This document shows, piece after piece, positions 1 to 6,126 of a DNA stretch of 9,917 nt. Every line of letters starts with the position of its first letter. The stretch's first letter is position 1. Position numbers and translations under genes: made by a program. The stretch spans positions 1 through 9,917 of the forward strand of contig JALVEU010000219.1 of NCBI GenBank assembly GCA_027030565.1. The letters run 5' to 3'. The stretch comes from Gammaproteobacteria bacterium. Lineage in GTDB: Bacteria; Pseudomonadota; Gammaproteobacteria; JAJDOJ01. Below the pieces are notes generated by a model. The model was not told where the DNA came from and ran no database searches. It saw nothing but the letters and a program-made list of their open reading frames with translations.

Positions 1-1256
1 ATCAACAGGGAATAGACCACTGCCCAGCCCTCTTCGGTCCAGCCCAATTTGTCATGGGCCCATTCGGCCACCGTGATGTAGTCGGTCAGTCCCTCACCGA
101 AGACCACCGGATCGATCCTCTCCTGAAGCAGGGTGTAGGGCAGATAGCCGACATAGAATCCGGGCAGGGCCGCCAGGGCAGTGGTGTATCCCAGGCCCAG
201 ACGGGCGTATGTCCGGACTTCGCAGCCGATCATCAGCACGGCGCCGGCGCCGAGCAGCGGGCCGCCGAGAATGTGGCCCCAGTAGAGCCCGGCCTCGCCG
301 GAGGCATTGGGAATGGTGCCGTCGCCCCAGATCCAGGAGTAGAGGATGAAAAGGTTGAGGGTGACGATGGCGACCATGAATCCCTGCAGGGGAAGCATGC
401 TGCGGAACATGCGATAGGTGCAGTCCGGTACGCCACACCGCTTGTAGAAGCCGTGACTGGTCAGACAGGCCTCCGGCGCCATCACCGAGCACTCGGTACC
501 GAAGCCGGTCTTGGCGATGCCGACACCCAGCAGGATACCCGATGCGGCCAGCCAGGCCACTTCGCTCCAGCCGATCTGCGATATTGCCCCAGCAACATTA
601 CCGGTCAAGCCATACCAGGTCGGTATGGCGAGAAAGGCGATCAGCAACCCGGTCAGAAACAAATGCAGGGGGTCTTTCCACGGAGAATAATCCGGTCGAT
701 AGCCGGGGTTGGGATTGTCGGGGTCTGCGCTGTTGGCTCTGGAGACCGCCAGGGTTTCCTGGTGGCGGAGGTAGCCGCCCCGGCCGGTCGCGGTAACCAC
801 CTTGAAGGCGAGAAAGGCGAAGGGGATGCCGCTCAGCAGGACGACCCAGGAGGCGATGCTCATGGAGGGAATGCCGCCAAGGAAGTGATGGGTGGTGCAG
901 CCCGCCGCGATGCGGGTGCCGAACGAAAATATGAGACCGCCGATGAAGGCCAGCAGGAGCATTCCCTTGTCGTAGTAGACCCAGTCACGCGATTCGCGTT
1001 CGGCCACGCCGACGAGCCGCGCTCCCAGGATGGCGAACAGGATGAACCAGTAGATGCCGGGCTCATAGACGCGCGCGACCCAGTCCACGTCGAACACCTT
1101 CTGTTCGACAACGCCGAACATCTGGGCCAGGCCGGTTGTGACCACGATGAACATGTCGTAGTGATAATAGAAAACGATCTCTGCCAGCCCGACGAACAGG
1201 CCGCCCAGCCAGAAGGGCCATTGCTCGCGGACGAGTCTTCTTGCAAGCGTACGCAT
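1..1256 (-). CDS. YeeE/YedE-family sulfur-compound transporter (3' end beyond window)
   Basis: This is an inner-membrane protein of the YeeE/YedE (Sulf_transp) family, whose characterised members import thiosulfate or are linked to sulfur or selenium uptake. The reading frame runs from ATG at 1256 to the left edge without a stop (418 complete codons), so the C-terminus is missing. Many hydrophobic segments are visible. Three glycine-rich segments each carry one cysteine, as expected for pore cysteines of this family: AAGCTTHHFLGG (C120), GFGTECSVMAPEACLT (C256) and LMIGCEVRTYARLGLGY (C345). Extra cysteines (C264, C274, C279) cluster just after the second segment. The gene lies 79 nt downstream of the rhodanese gene on the same strand and is probably expressed from the same sigma54 promoter, which suggests import of a sulfur compound coupled to sulfurtransferase chemistry. 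No strong ribosome site is seen (GGCGGA about 9 nt upstream). Family assignment is firm; the substrate is inferred. Confidence 0.9.
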   Translation of the reverse strand, partial: MRTLARRLVREQWPFWLGGLFVGLAEIVFYYHYDMFIVVTTGLAQMFGVVEQKVFDVDWVARVYEPGIYWFILFAILGARLVGVAERESRDWVYYDKGMLLLAFIGGLIFSFGTRIAAGCTTHHFLGGIPSMSIASWVVLLSGIPFAFLAFKVVTATGRGGYLRHQETLAVSRANSADPDNPNPGYRPDYSPWKDPLHLFLTGLLIAFLAIPTWYGLTGNVAGAISQIGWSEVAWLAASGILLGVGIAKTGFGTECSVMAPEACLTSHGFYKRCGVPDCTYRMFRSMLPLQGFMVAIVTLNLFILYSWIWGDGTIPNASGEAGLYWGHILGGPLLGAGAVLMIGCEVRTYARLGLGYTTALAALPGFYVGYLPYTLLQERIDPVVFGEGLTDYITVAEWAHDKLGWTEEGWAVVYSLL

Positions 1257-1300
1257 GGGATGGGTTCCGCCGTGAGGTATGGGGGTGTGCTGGGTGGGTA

Positions 1301-1327
1301 GAGGCGGACCTGATTCAGGTCCGCCTC
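1301..1327 (-). other. Perfect stem-loop between rhodanese and transporter genes
   Basis: Two 13-base arms (GAGGCGGACCTGA and its exact complement) are separated by a single base, 9 nt after the rhodanese stop codon. No T-run follows the stem on either strand, so it is not a canonical intrinsic terminator. It may protect the upstream rhodanese message, act as a partial attenuator that lowers transporter expression, or be an RNA-processing point. Confidence 0.6.
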
Positions 1328-1335
1328 AGCTGCGT

Positions 1336-2328
1336 TTACAGTCCTTCCACCGGTTTCTTGCGCTTGGTCCATTCGTGCATGGAGCCGTCGTACAGCTTCG
1401 CCTGCCGGTTGCCCATCAGCTCGTGCAGCACGAACCAGTGGCCGCTGCTCAGGTGTCCGGAGTCACAGTAGGTGATGCTAGGGGCCTTGGGGTCAATGCC
1501 CTTGGCCTTCATCAGCTTCGCCAGCTTGTCTGCGGGCTCGAAGGTGGCAGCAACTTCACCCTTTACCAGGAGGGGGTGGGGGAAGTTCTTGGCGCCGGGG
1601 ATATGCCCGGGGGCATAGACATAGGCCTTCTTGTAGGTGCTGCCCAGATAGAAGTCTTCGGTACGACCGTCGATCAACTGAGTGCCATCCTGGATGGCCT
1701 TTTCCACGTCGGCGGTGGTGGCGAGGATGCTGGTATTGGGGCCTTTGGCCACCCAGTTTCCCGGCTTGGGCTTCGACTTGTCACGGGTCAGGGGATGGCC
1801 GGCGGCTGCCCAGGCGGCGGTGCCGCCGTCGAGAATGGCCACGTTGTCGTGCCCCCAGTACTTCATTTGCCAGTAGAGGCGCGTGCCGAAGGTGACGTCC
1901 TTCGAGCCGGCACCTTTCATGGCGATGATGACGGCGTCGCCGTCGTTCACTCCATGCTCGCGCATGAGCTTTTCCATCTCTTCTTTGGTGGGTACCAGCT
2001 TGATCAGATCGACGCCATCTTCGCTGCGCTTTGCCCGTACATGCTTGAAGTTGACCAGGATCGCACCGGGGATATGTCCCGTTACCTGGATGCCGGCACC
2101 CTTCTTGGCGCCGCAGCCCTGCATGCCCGCGATCTTGCCGCCCTTCTTGGGCTTGGCGGTGAAGCTCTTGGTGTCCTTGCGGACATCGAGGATGACCACC
2201 TCGTTCTTGTGCTTGGCCAGCCAGTCGGGGCCCACCAGCGGGCCGGGTACCTGAACCGCCCAGGCCCGCCCACCGAGCAGGCCGACGGAAAACAGCAGCA
2301 TCGCTGCCTGGATGATGATTCTTTTCAT
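1336..2328 (-). CDS. Secreted two-domain rhodanese (sulfurtransferase)
   Basis: This is a 330-residue thiosulfate or mercaptopyruvate sulfurtransferase-like protein. It moves sulfane sulfur from a donor to an acceptor through a persulfidated cysteine. A signal peptide is visible (basic start, hydrophobic residues 8-20, likely cleavage after A-W-A24), so it should act in the periplasm. The N-terminal rhodanese domain (about 30-175) has the ILDVR and GHIPGA motifs and ILDGGTAAWAAAGHPLT, but its active-site loop reads IIAMKGAGSKD with no cysteine, so it is probably non-catalytic. An inserted Lys/Gly-rich loop (about 57-80) carries C72. The C-terminal domain (about 195-330) has the loop YCDSGHLSSG with catalytic C288 and ends in the usual YDGSMHEW. 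The start at 2328 is supported by a near-perfect AAGGAGG. It is the first gene after a sigma54-type promoter, with a YeeE/YedE transporter next. The sulfur donor and acceptor cannot be read from the sequence. Confidence 0.93.
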   Translation of the reverse strand: MKRIIIQAAMLLFSVGLLGGRAWAVQVPGPLVGPDWLAKHKNEVVILDVRKDTKSFTAKPKKGGKIAGMQGCGAKKGAGIQVTGHIPGAILVNFKHVRAKRSEDGVDLIKLVPTKEEMEKLMREHGVNDGDAVIIAMKGAGSKDVTFGTRLYWQMKYWGHDNVAILDGGTAAWAAAGHPLTRDKSKPKPGNWVAKGPNTSILATTADVEKAIQDGTQLIDGRTEDFYLGSTYKKAYVYAPGHIPGAKNFPHPLLVKGEVAATFEPADKLAKLMKAKGIDPKAPSITYCDSGHLSSGHWFVLHELMGNRQAKLYDGSMHEWTKRKKPVEGL

Positions 2329-2333
2329 GGATT

Positions 2334-2340
2334 CCTCCTT
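2334..2340 (-). promoter_or_regulatory. Strong ribosome binding site of the rhodanese gene
   Basis: AAGGAGG lies 5 nt before the ATG at 2328. It is the strongest Shine-Dalgarno seen in the window and fixes the rhodanese start. It suggests high translation once the sigma54 promoter fires. Confidence 0.8.
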
Positions 2341-2363
2341 ATGGGGTTGGGTCTTGTCGTGAC

Positions 2364-2377
2364 GCCACGCAAGTGGC
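2364..2377 (-). other. Short hairpin at predicted 5' end of rhodanese mRNA
   Basis: GCCAC and GTGGC pair around a TTGC tetraloop. If transcription starts 12 nt past the GC of the -12 element (about 2379), this hairpin occupies roughly +3 to +16 of the transcript, where 5'-terminal stems often protect mRNA from decay. The stem is only 5 bp, so the call is tentative. Confidence 0.35.
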
Positions 2378-2390
2378 AGGTGACAACTCA

Positions 2391-2405
2391 GCGAGAATCG
2401 TGCCA
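2391..2405 (-). promoter_or_regulatory. Sigma54 (-24/-12) promoter of the rhodanese-transporter operon
   Basis: The minus strand reads TGGCACGATTCTCGC. This matches the RpoN consensus TGGCACG-N4-TTGC with one mismatch (TCGC for TTGC) and has the required GG-N10-GC spacing. The predicted start is near 2379, leaving a 51-nt leader before the rhodanese ATG. The adjacent gene encodes a sigma54-activating regulator, and two inverted repeats plus an IHF-type site lie upstream. Confidence 0.78.
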
Positions 2406-2422
2406 GTAGTGGAGGTCCGTAG

Positions 2423-2435
2423 AATCAGTCAGTTA
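2423..2435 (+). promoter_or_regulatory. Probable IHF binding site
   Basis: AATCAGTCAGTTA matches the IHF consensus WATCAR-N4-TTR at every defined position. It is centred near -50 relative to the predicted start, between the two upstream inverted repeats and the -24 box. That is where IHF bends DNA to bring an enhancer-bound activator onto sigma54 polymerase. Confidence 0.55.
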
Positions 2436-2460
2436 TGTCCGGGCGGCATCTGCAGGCGAG

Positions 2461-2491
2461 TTGCATTTTGCAAGCCCCTTGCAGATTGCAA
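2461..2491. promoter_or_regulatory. Tandem upstream activator sites (two TTGCA-N3-TGCAA repeats)
   Basis: Two 13-bp inverted repeats occur in tandem: TTGCATTTTGCAA (2461-2473) and TTGCAGATTGCAA (2479-2491). They share identical 5-base arms and their centres are 18 bp apart. Relative to the predicted sigma54 start they centre near -88 and -106, a usual place for NtrC-type enhancers. They begin 3 bp beyond the stop codon of the response regulator gene, whose Fis-type helix-turn-helix is the obvious candidate to bind them. The repeat structure is seen directly; the identity of the binding protein is inferred. Confidence 0.65.
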
Positions 2492-2494
2492 CGA

Positions 2495-3838
2495 TCATTC
2501 CCGGAGTTTGCGATGCAGGGTCGAGGGGTTGATGCCCAGCCTGCGGGCCGCCTCGGTCTTGTTGTTGTTGCACCGGCGCAGGGTCTGCTCGATCCAGATC
2601 CTCTCGACCTCGGCGAGTGTCAGCTCGGGTGGCAGATCCACCGGCAATGCGGTGTTTCCTGTCGATGGAGCCAGTTCGGGCGGCAACAGGGATGGGTCGA
2701 TGGTCTCGCCCGGGCAGAGGATGGCCATGCGGGTGACCAGGTTCTCCAGCTCACGGACGTTGCCCGGCCAGTTATGGCCTTCCAGGGCCCGGCGCACCGG
2801 TTCGGAAAACTGTCGGGCATGAGTCCCCAGCCGCTTTCGGGCCTGCGCAAGGAAATGTCGGGCGAGTGGAAGGATATCCGCCCGGCGCTCCCGCAGGGGC
2901 GGGATGGTGATGGGGAAGACATTGAGCCGGTAGAACAGGTCCTGGCGGAATGCGCCCTCATCGACGGCGGCCTGGAGTGGCTGGTTGCTGGCCGCCACGA
3001 TACGGACATCCACCGAGAGCGGGGACTGACCCCCGACACGCACCAGGGTCTGCTCCTGGACGAACTGCAGCAGCCGGGTCTGGATCTCCGGCGAGGCGCT
3101 GTTGATCTCGTCGAGGAAAAGGGTGCCGCGGTCGGCCAGTTCGAGCAGCCCGCGCTTGCGCTCATTGGCGCCGGTAAAGGCACCCTTCTCGTGTCCGAAG
3201 AGTTCACTTTCCGCAAGGCTGGCGGCCACCGCCCCGCAGTTGACGGGGAACCAGGGGCCTTCCCGCCGGGGACTAAGATCGTGGATGAGTCGCGCCACCA
3301 GGTTCTTGCCGGTGCCGGTCTCCCCCTGCAGCAATACCGGCACGTCCATATGGCTCACCCGCTCGCACAGGTCTAGGACCTCGCGCATGGCCTGGCTCTC
3401 GGCGATCAGGGGAGGGCTGTCGCTGTCCAGCAGCTCGATCCGCCTGAGAGCGGCATCGAACCGCCGTTGCTGTTGCAGCAGGTCATCGATGCGTTGCAGG
3501 ACCTGGGCGATCTGATCGCTCTCGAAGGGCTTGGTGAGGAGGTCGAGTGCCCCTGCCCGGAAGGCGGCCACCACGTCGGGGATCGTGGCGAAGCCCGTGA
3601 TGAGGACGGCGGGCATTTCGGGCGAGCGTGCCAGGGCCTCCTGGATGATGGCGACGCCGTCGCCGTCGGGCAGGCGCAGATCGGTGAACAGGGCGTCCGG
3701 CGGCCGTTGAGCGAGGGCGGTTCGCGCGTGTTCCACGTCGTGACAGGTACGGGCGGAGAAGCCCGCATCGCGCGCCAGGGTGGCAAGCAGGTCTGCCATC
3801 GGCACATCGTCCTCGACGATCAGGAGGTCCCAGTGCAT
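2495..3838 (-). CDS. NtrC-family sigma54-dependent response regulator
   Basis: This 447-residue cytoplasmic protein is the output half of the two-component system encoded with it. The receiver domain (1-115) has the acidic pocket E9-D10-D11, phospho-acceptor D53 in FTDLRLPDGDG, T81 and K103. The AAA+ domain (about 145-380) has Walker A GETGTGK (172-178), the sigma54-contacting GAFTGA loop (219-224) and Walker B LFLDEI (D243-E244). All are intact, so it should activate sigma54 polymerase. The C-terminus (about 408-447) is a Fis-type helix-turn-helix ending in ARRLGINPSTLHRKL. A GGAGG about 10 nt before ATG 3838 sits in the end of the kinase gene, whose stop is only 6 nt away, so the pair is translationally coupled. 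The sigma54 promoter and paired inverted repeats immediately downstream are its likely target. Domain layout matches AioR/NtrC-like regulators, but identity to a named one cannot be claimed. Confidence 0.96.
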   Translation of the reverse strand: MHWDLLIVEDDVPMADLLATLARDAGFSARTCHDVEHARTALAQRPPDALFTDLRLPDGDGVAIIQEALARSPEMPAVLITGFATIPDVVAAFRAGALDLLTKPFESDQIAQVLQRIDDLLQQQRRFDAALRRIELLDSDSPPLIAESQAMREVLDLCERVSHMDVPVLLQGETGTGKNLVARLIHDLSPRREGPWFPVNCGAVAASLAESELFGHEKGAFTGANERKRGLLELADRGTLFLDEINSASPEIQTRLLQFVQEQTLVRVGGQSPLSVDVRIVAASNQPLQAAVDEGAFRQDLFYRLNVFPITIPPLRERRADILPLARHFLAQARKRLGTHARQFSEPVRRALEGHNWPGNVRELENLVTRMAILCPGETIDPSLLPPELAPSTGNTALPVDLPPELTLAEVERIWIEQTLRRCNNNKTEAARRLGINPSTLHRKLRE

Positions 3839-3844
3839 GTTCAG

Positions 3845-5215
3845 TTATCCTCCGGCGGCAGGCACCCGTATCCGAAAGGTGGAGCCGGCATCGTCGCTGG
3901 CCTCCAGCCGGATGTCTCCCTGCATCTCCCGCAACAGCACCTGTGCCAGATGCAGGCCCAGCCCAGTCCCCTTGCCCGGCTCCTTGGTGGTGAAGAAGGC
4001 ATCGAAAATGCGGTCGCCCAACGCAGGATCGATCCCGCAGCCATCGTCTGCCACCCGCAGGTCGATATACTCGCCCCTGGCTGCGACCGCGATGATCACG
4101 TGTTCCGCCCCGGCCTGAACCGCATTGGTCAGGAGGTTGAACAGCACATGCTCCAGGGCGGCCGGGTCTCCCAGGGCGAACAGGTGCGCAGGACACTGCA
4201 CCTCGATGGACGCCAGGCCCCGCTGCCGCAGTACCGGCGATGTCAGGCGTACCGTGTTGTGAACGATCTCCGACAGGTCGAAGCGGATCAGCCGCGCCTG
4301 GGGTGGTCGCACCGCGGTCAGCAGGTTGTTGACGATGTCACGACACAGCCGGGCCTGTTGTTCGATGGTCTGCAGTTTGGACTGGTTCTCGCCCTGGTCG
4401 TGTCGCCGCGCGAGCTGGGCATAGCCGAGTATGTTTCCCAAGGGCGTGTTGAGCGAATGGGCCAGGCCGGCGGCCATCTGGCCCACCGTGGCCAGGCGCT
4501 GCTCCCGCATCAGCCGCTCGAGGGCGTCGTGTGCCTGGGCTTCGGAAACCTCCCTGGCGGAGAGATGTTCCTGTACCTCGCGGCAGAGTCGAGAGAAGGT
4601 CGAGGAGATCATTCTCAGCTCTTCCGGCAGGGGAGCATCGCTGGGCGGGCAGCGACGGCTGATCAGGGGGTTGTAGGACTCGGCCAGTCGCTGGATGGGC
4701 TGGACCACGAAACGGCGCATGGACCAGCGGGTCAGCCACAGGATGGCGAGCAGCAGCAGTGCCAGCCCGCTGATCGACCAGGCCATGAGGGAACGCAGCA
4801 GCGTGGTGACGTGACTGCGGTCATATCGCAGGATCACCTCGCCGAGCCGTGAATTGGCCGCCAGTATAGGCTGATGGATCCGCAGGATCGGGTCCGATGG
4901 ATCGGGAGCCGGGTCGCCGGCCTCGGCGAGCACCCGCCCCTGATTGTCGCGGATGGCCAGGTAGCGCAGCCGCGGGGACTGTGACAGGTCGGCCACGTAG
5001 CGCTCCAGGGTGCCATAGTCATAGATCAGGAGGGCATCCACCGAAACCACGCTGAGCTGGTGCGCCAGGCTCTGGGCCTTGTCCCGCAGGGCATCGTCCA
5101 GGACCTTGGCCATGCCCTGATAGGCCAGTGTTCCCAGTACCACTCCCAGCAGGAGCAGCCCGGCCCCCAGTATCAGTGTGAGCTGTGCCGAAAGCGTCAG
5201 GTTATGTTTCACCAT
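3845..5215 (-). CDS. Membrane sensor histidine kinase, partner of the sigma54 regulator
   Basis: This 456-residue inner-membrane kinase has a first membrane helix at about 10-32, a periplasmic sensor region of about 110 residues (33-144) and a second helix at about 145-163. A HAMP-like linker follows, then the dimerisation/phosphoacceptor helix and an HATPase domain. The H-box is GLAHSLNTPLGN with H253. The N-box is FNLLTNAVQ (N360, N364), the G1 box DDGCG (390-394), the F-box FDAFFTTKEP, and the G2 box GKGTGLG (414-420). The residue after the phospho-histidine is Ser, where many kinases have an acidic residue. The start overlaps the end of the binding-protein gene by 7 nt (ATGGTGA). The layout suggests the lipoprotein contacts the periplasmic region and the kinase phosphorylates the regulator encoded next. 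The periplasmic domain shows no recognisable ligand motif. Confidence 0.94.
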   Translation of the reverse strand: MVKHNLTLSAQLTLILGAGLLLLGVVLGTLAYQGMAKVLDDALRDKAQSLAHQLSVVSVDALLIYDYGTLERYVADLSQSPRLRYLAIRDNQGRVLAEAGDPAPDPSDPILRIHQPILAANSRLGEVILRYDRSHVTTLLRSLMAWSISGLALLLLAILWLTRWSMRRFVVQPIQRLAESYNPLISRRCPPSDAPLPEELRMISSTFSRLCREVQEHLSAREVSEAQAHDALERLMREQRLATVGQMAAGLAHSLNTPLGNILGYAQLARRHDQGENQSKLQTIEQQARLCRDIVNNLLTAVRPPQARLIRFDLSEIVHNTVRLTSPVLRQRGLASIEVQCPAHLFALGDPAALEHVLFNLLTNAVQAGAEHVIIAVAARGEYIDLRVADDGCGIDPALGDRIFDAFFTTKEPGKGTGLGLHLAQVLLREMQGDIRLEASDDAGSTFRIRVPAAGG

Positions 5216-6126
5216 GGCCAGGGTCCGTCATAGGCATGGCGCTCGATGATCTTCACCACCTGTTCGACCTGACCGGAAAGGACGTGATCGGGAGCAGCGA
5301 AGGCGATGCTGCGTGGTTGGTTTTCCGTGGCGGCCTGTTGGTAGCGCAACAAGGCATCCTGAATTGCTCCGCGGGCCGCTGTATCGAGACCGGGGCGGGC
5401 AACGATCAAGTGTGGTGGCAACGGGGGTGAGGTGGCGAGGATGCGCAGTCCGGGCTCGCGGGCGAGATATTGCCTGGCCACGTCCAGGCGCAGGCCGCCG
5501 GCATCGAAGTCGCCGTGCAGGACCGCCAGTGCCACGCGCTCATGGCGCCCTAGGAAGGCATAGTCCTTTAGATGGTGCAGGTCGATGCCGTGCTGCAACA
5601 GCAGCACCCTGGGCACATAGTGGCTGCTGTAGGAATGGTGTGCCCCGAAGGCCATCAGCCGCCCGGAGATGTCATTCAGAGTGCGGAGCGGGCTGCCCTT
5701 GCGGCTCACAATGACGCTGCGGTAGGTGGCCTGACCGTCGATGACCTCTTCTGCGAGGGGGATGAGCTTCTCTCTGGCATCCTTCAGGTAAAAGGCCTGG
5801 GCGCGCAGGAAAGGGGTGGGGCCCATGTAGGCCAAGTCCGCCTGGCCGCTGGTGATACGCCGAATCTGGTCGATATAGGTGCGCGCGATCTCGAGTTTCA
5901 CCGGCTTCCCCAGTGCCTCGGTGAGATAGCGTGTCAGTGGCCCGAACCGCTCCAGAAGACGTGATGGCGTATCGAACGGATGTACCAGCAGGACCAGACC
6001 CGGAGGGGCCTCGGGCGGAGGCGGGCTTTCAGTCGGCTCCGGCGCCTCTGGTTCACAGCCGGCAAGCAACAGCGCCAGCAGTATCGGCGCGACCAGCAGC
6101 CAGCGAGGGGATCGACCTACTTGCAT
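5209..6126 (-). CDS. PhnD-like periplasmic substrate-binding lipoprotein
   Basis: This is a 305-residue solute-binding protein of the PhnD (phosphonate/phosphite/oxyanion) type. It has a lipoprotein signal with lipobox L-A-G-C24, then a Pro/Glu linker (25-42), and should be anchored at the outer face of the inner membrane or elsewhere in the periplasm. Family-type segments include HPFDTPSRLLERFGPLTRYL, QADLAYMGPTPFLRAQ, YRSVIVSRKGSPLRTL and PPHLIVARPGL. No ABC permease or ATPase gene lies nearby. Instead it is coupled to a histidine kinase (7-nt overlap) and a cytochrome (10-nt overlap), which points to a sensing rather than an uptake role, as for AioX/ArxX. Unlike the arsenite-binding AioX, which uses a cysteine, this protein has no cysteine after the lipid anchor, so arsenite is an unlikely ligand. 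An oxyanion such as a sulfur or phosphorus species is a guess. Confidence 0.85.
   Translation of the reverse strand: MQVGRSPRWLLVAPILLALLLAGCEPEAPEPTESPPPPEAPPGLVLLVHPFDTPSRLLERFGPLTRYLTEALGKPVKLEIARTYIDQIRRITSGQADLAYMGPTPFLRAQAFYLKDAREKLIPLAEEVIDGQATYRSVIVSRKGSPLRTLNDISGRLMAFGAHHSYSSHYVPRVLLLQHGIDLHHLKDYAFLGRHERVALAVLHGDFDAGGLRLDVARQYLAREPGLRILATSPPLPPHLIVARPGLDTAARGAIQDALLRYQQAATENQPRSIAFAAPDHVLSGQVEQVVKIIERHAYDGPWPW

Noticed and set aside
54..1301. Long plus-strand ORF of 415 codons opposite the transporter gene
   Set aside because: It is antisense to a clear YeeE/YedE coding frame. Its composition (Gly/Asp/Glu/Gln-rich, no motif) is typical of mirror frames in GC-rich DNA.
2435..4852. 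Large plus-strand ORFs (2435-3376 and 3467-4852) opposite the regulator and kinase
   Set aside because: The opposite strand encodes complete receiver, AAA+, kinase and HATPase motifs. The plus-strand translations show no recognisable domains.
5209..6126. Naming the binding protein AioX or PhnD
   Set aside because: There is no ligand cysteine as in AioX and no ABC transporter partner as for PhnD. Only the fold family can be supported.
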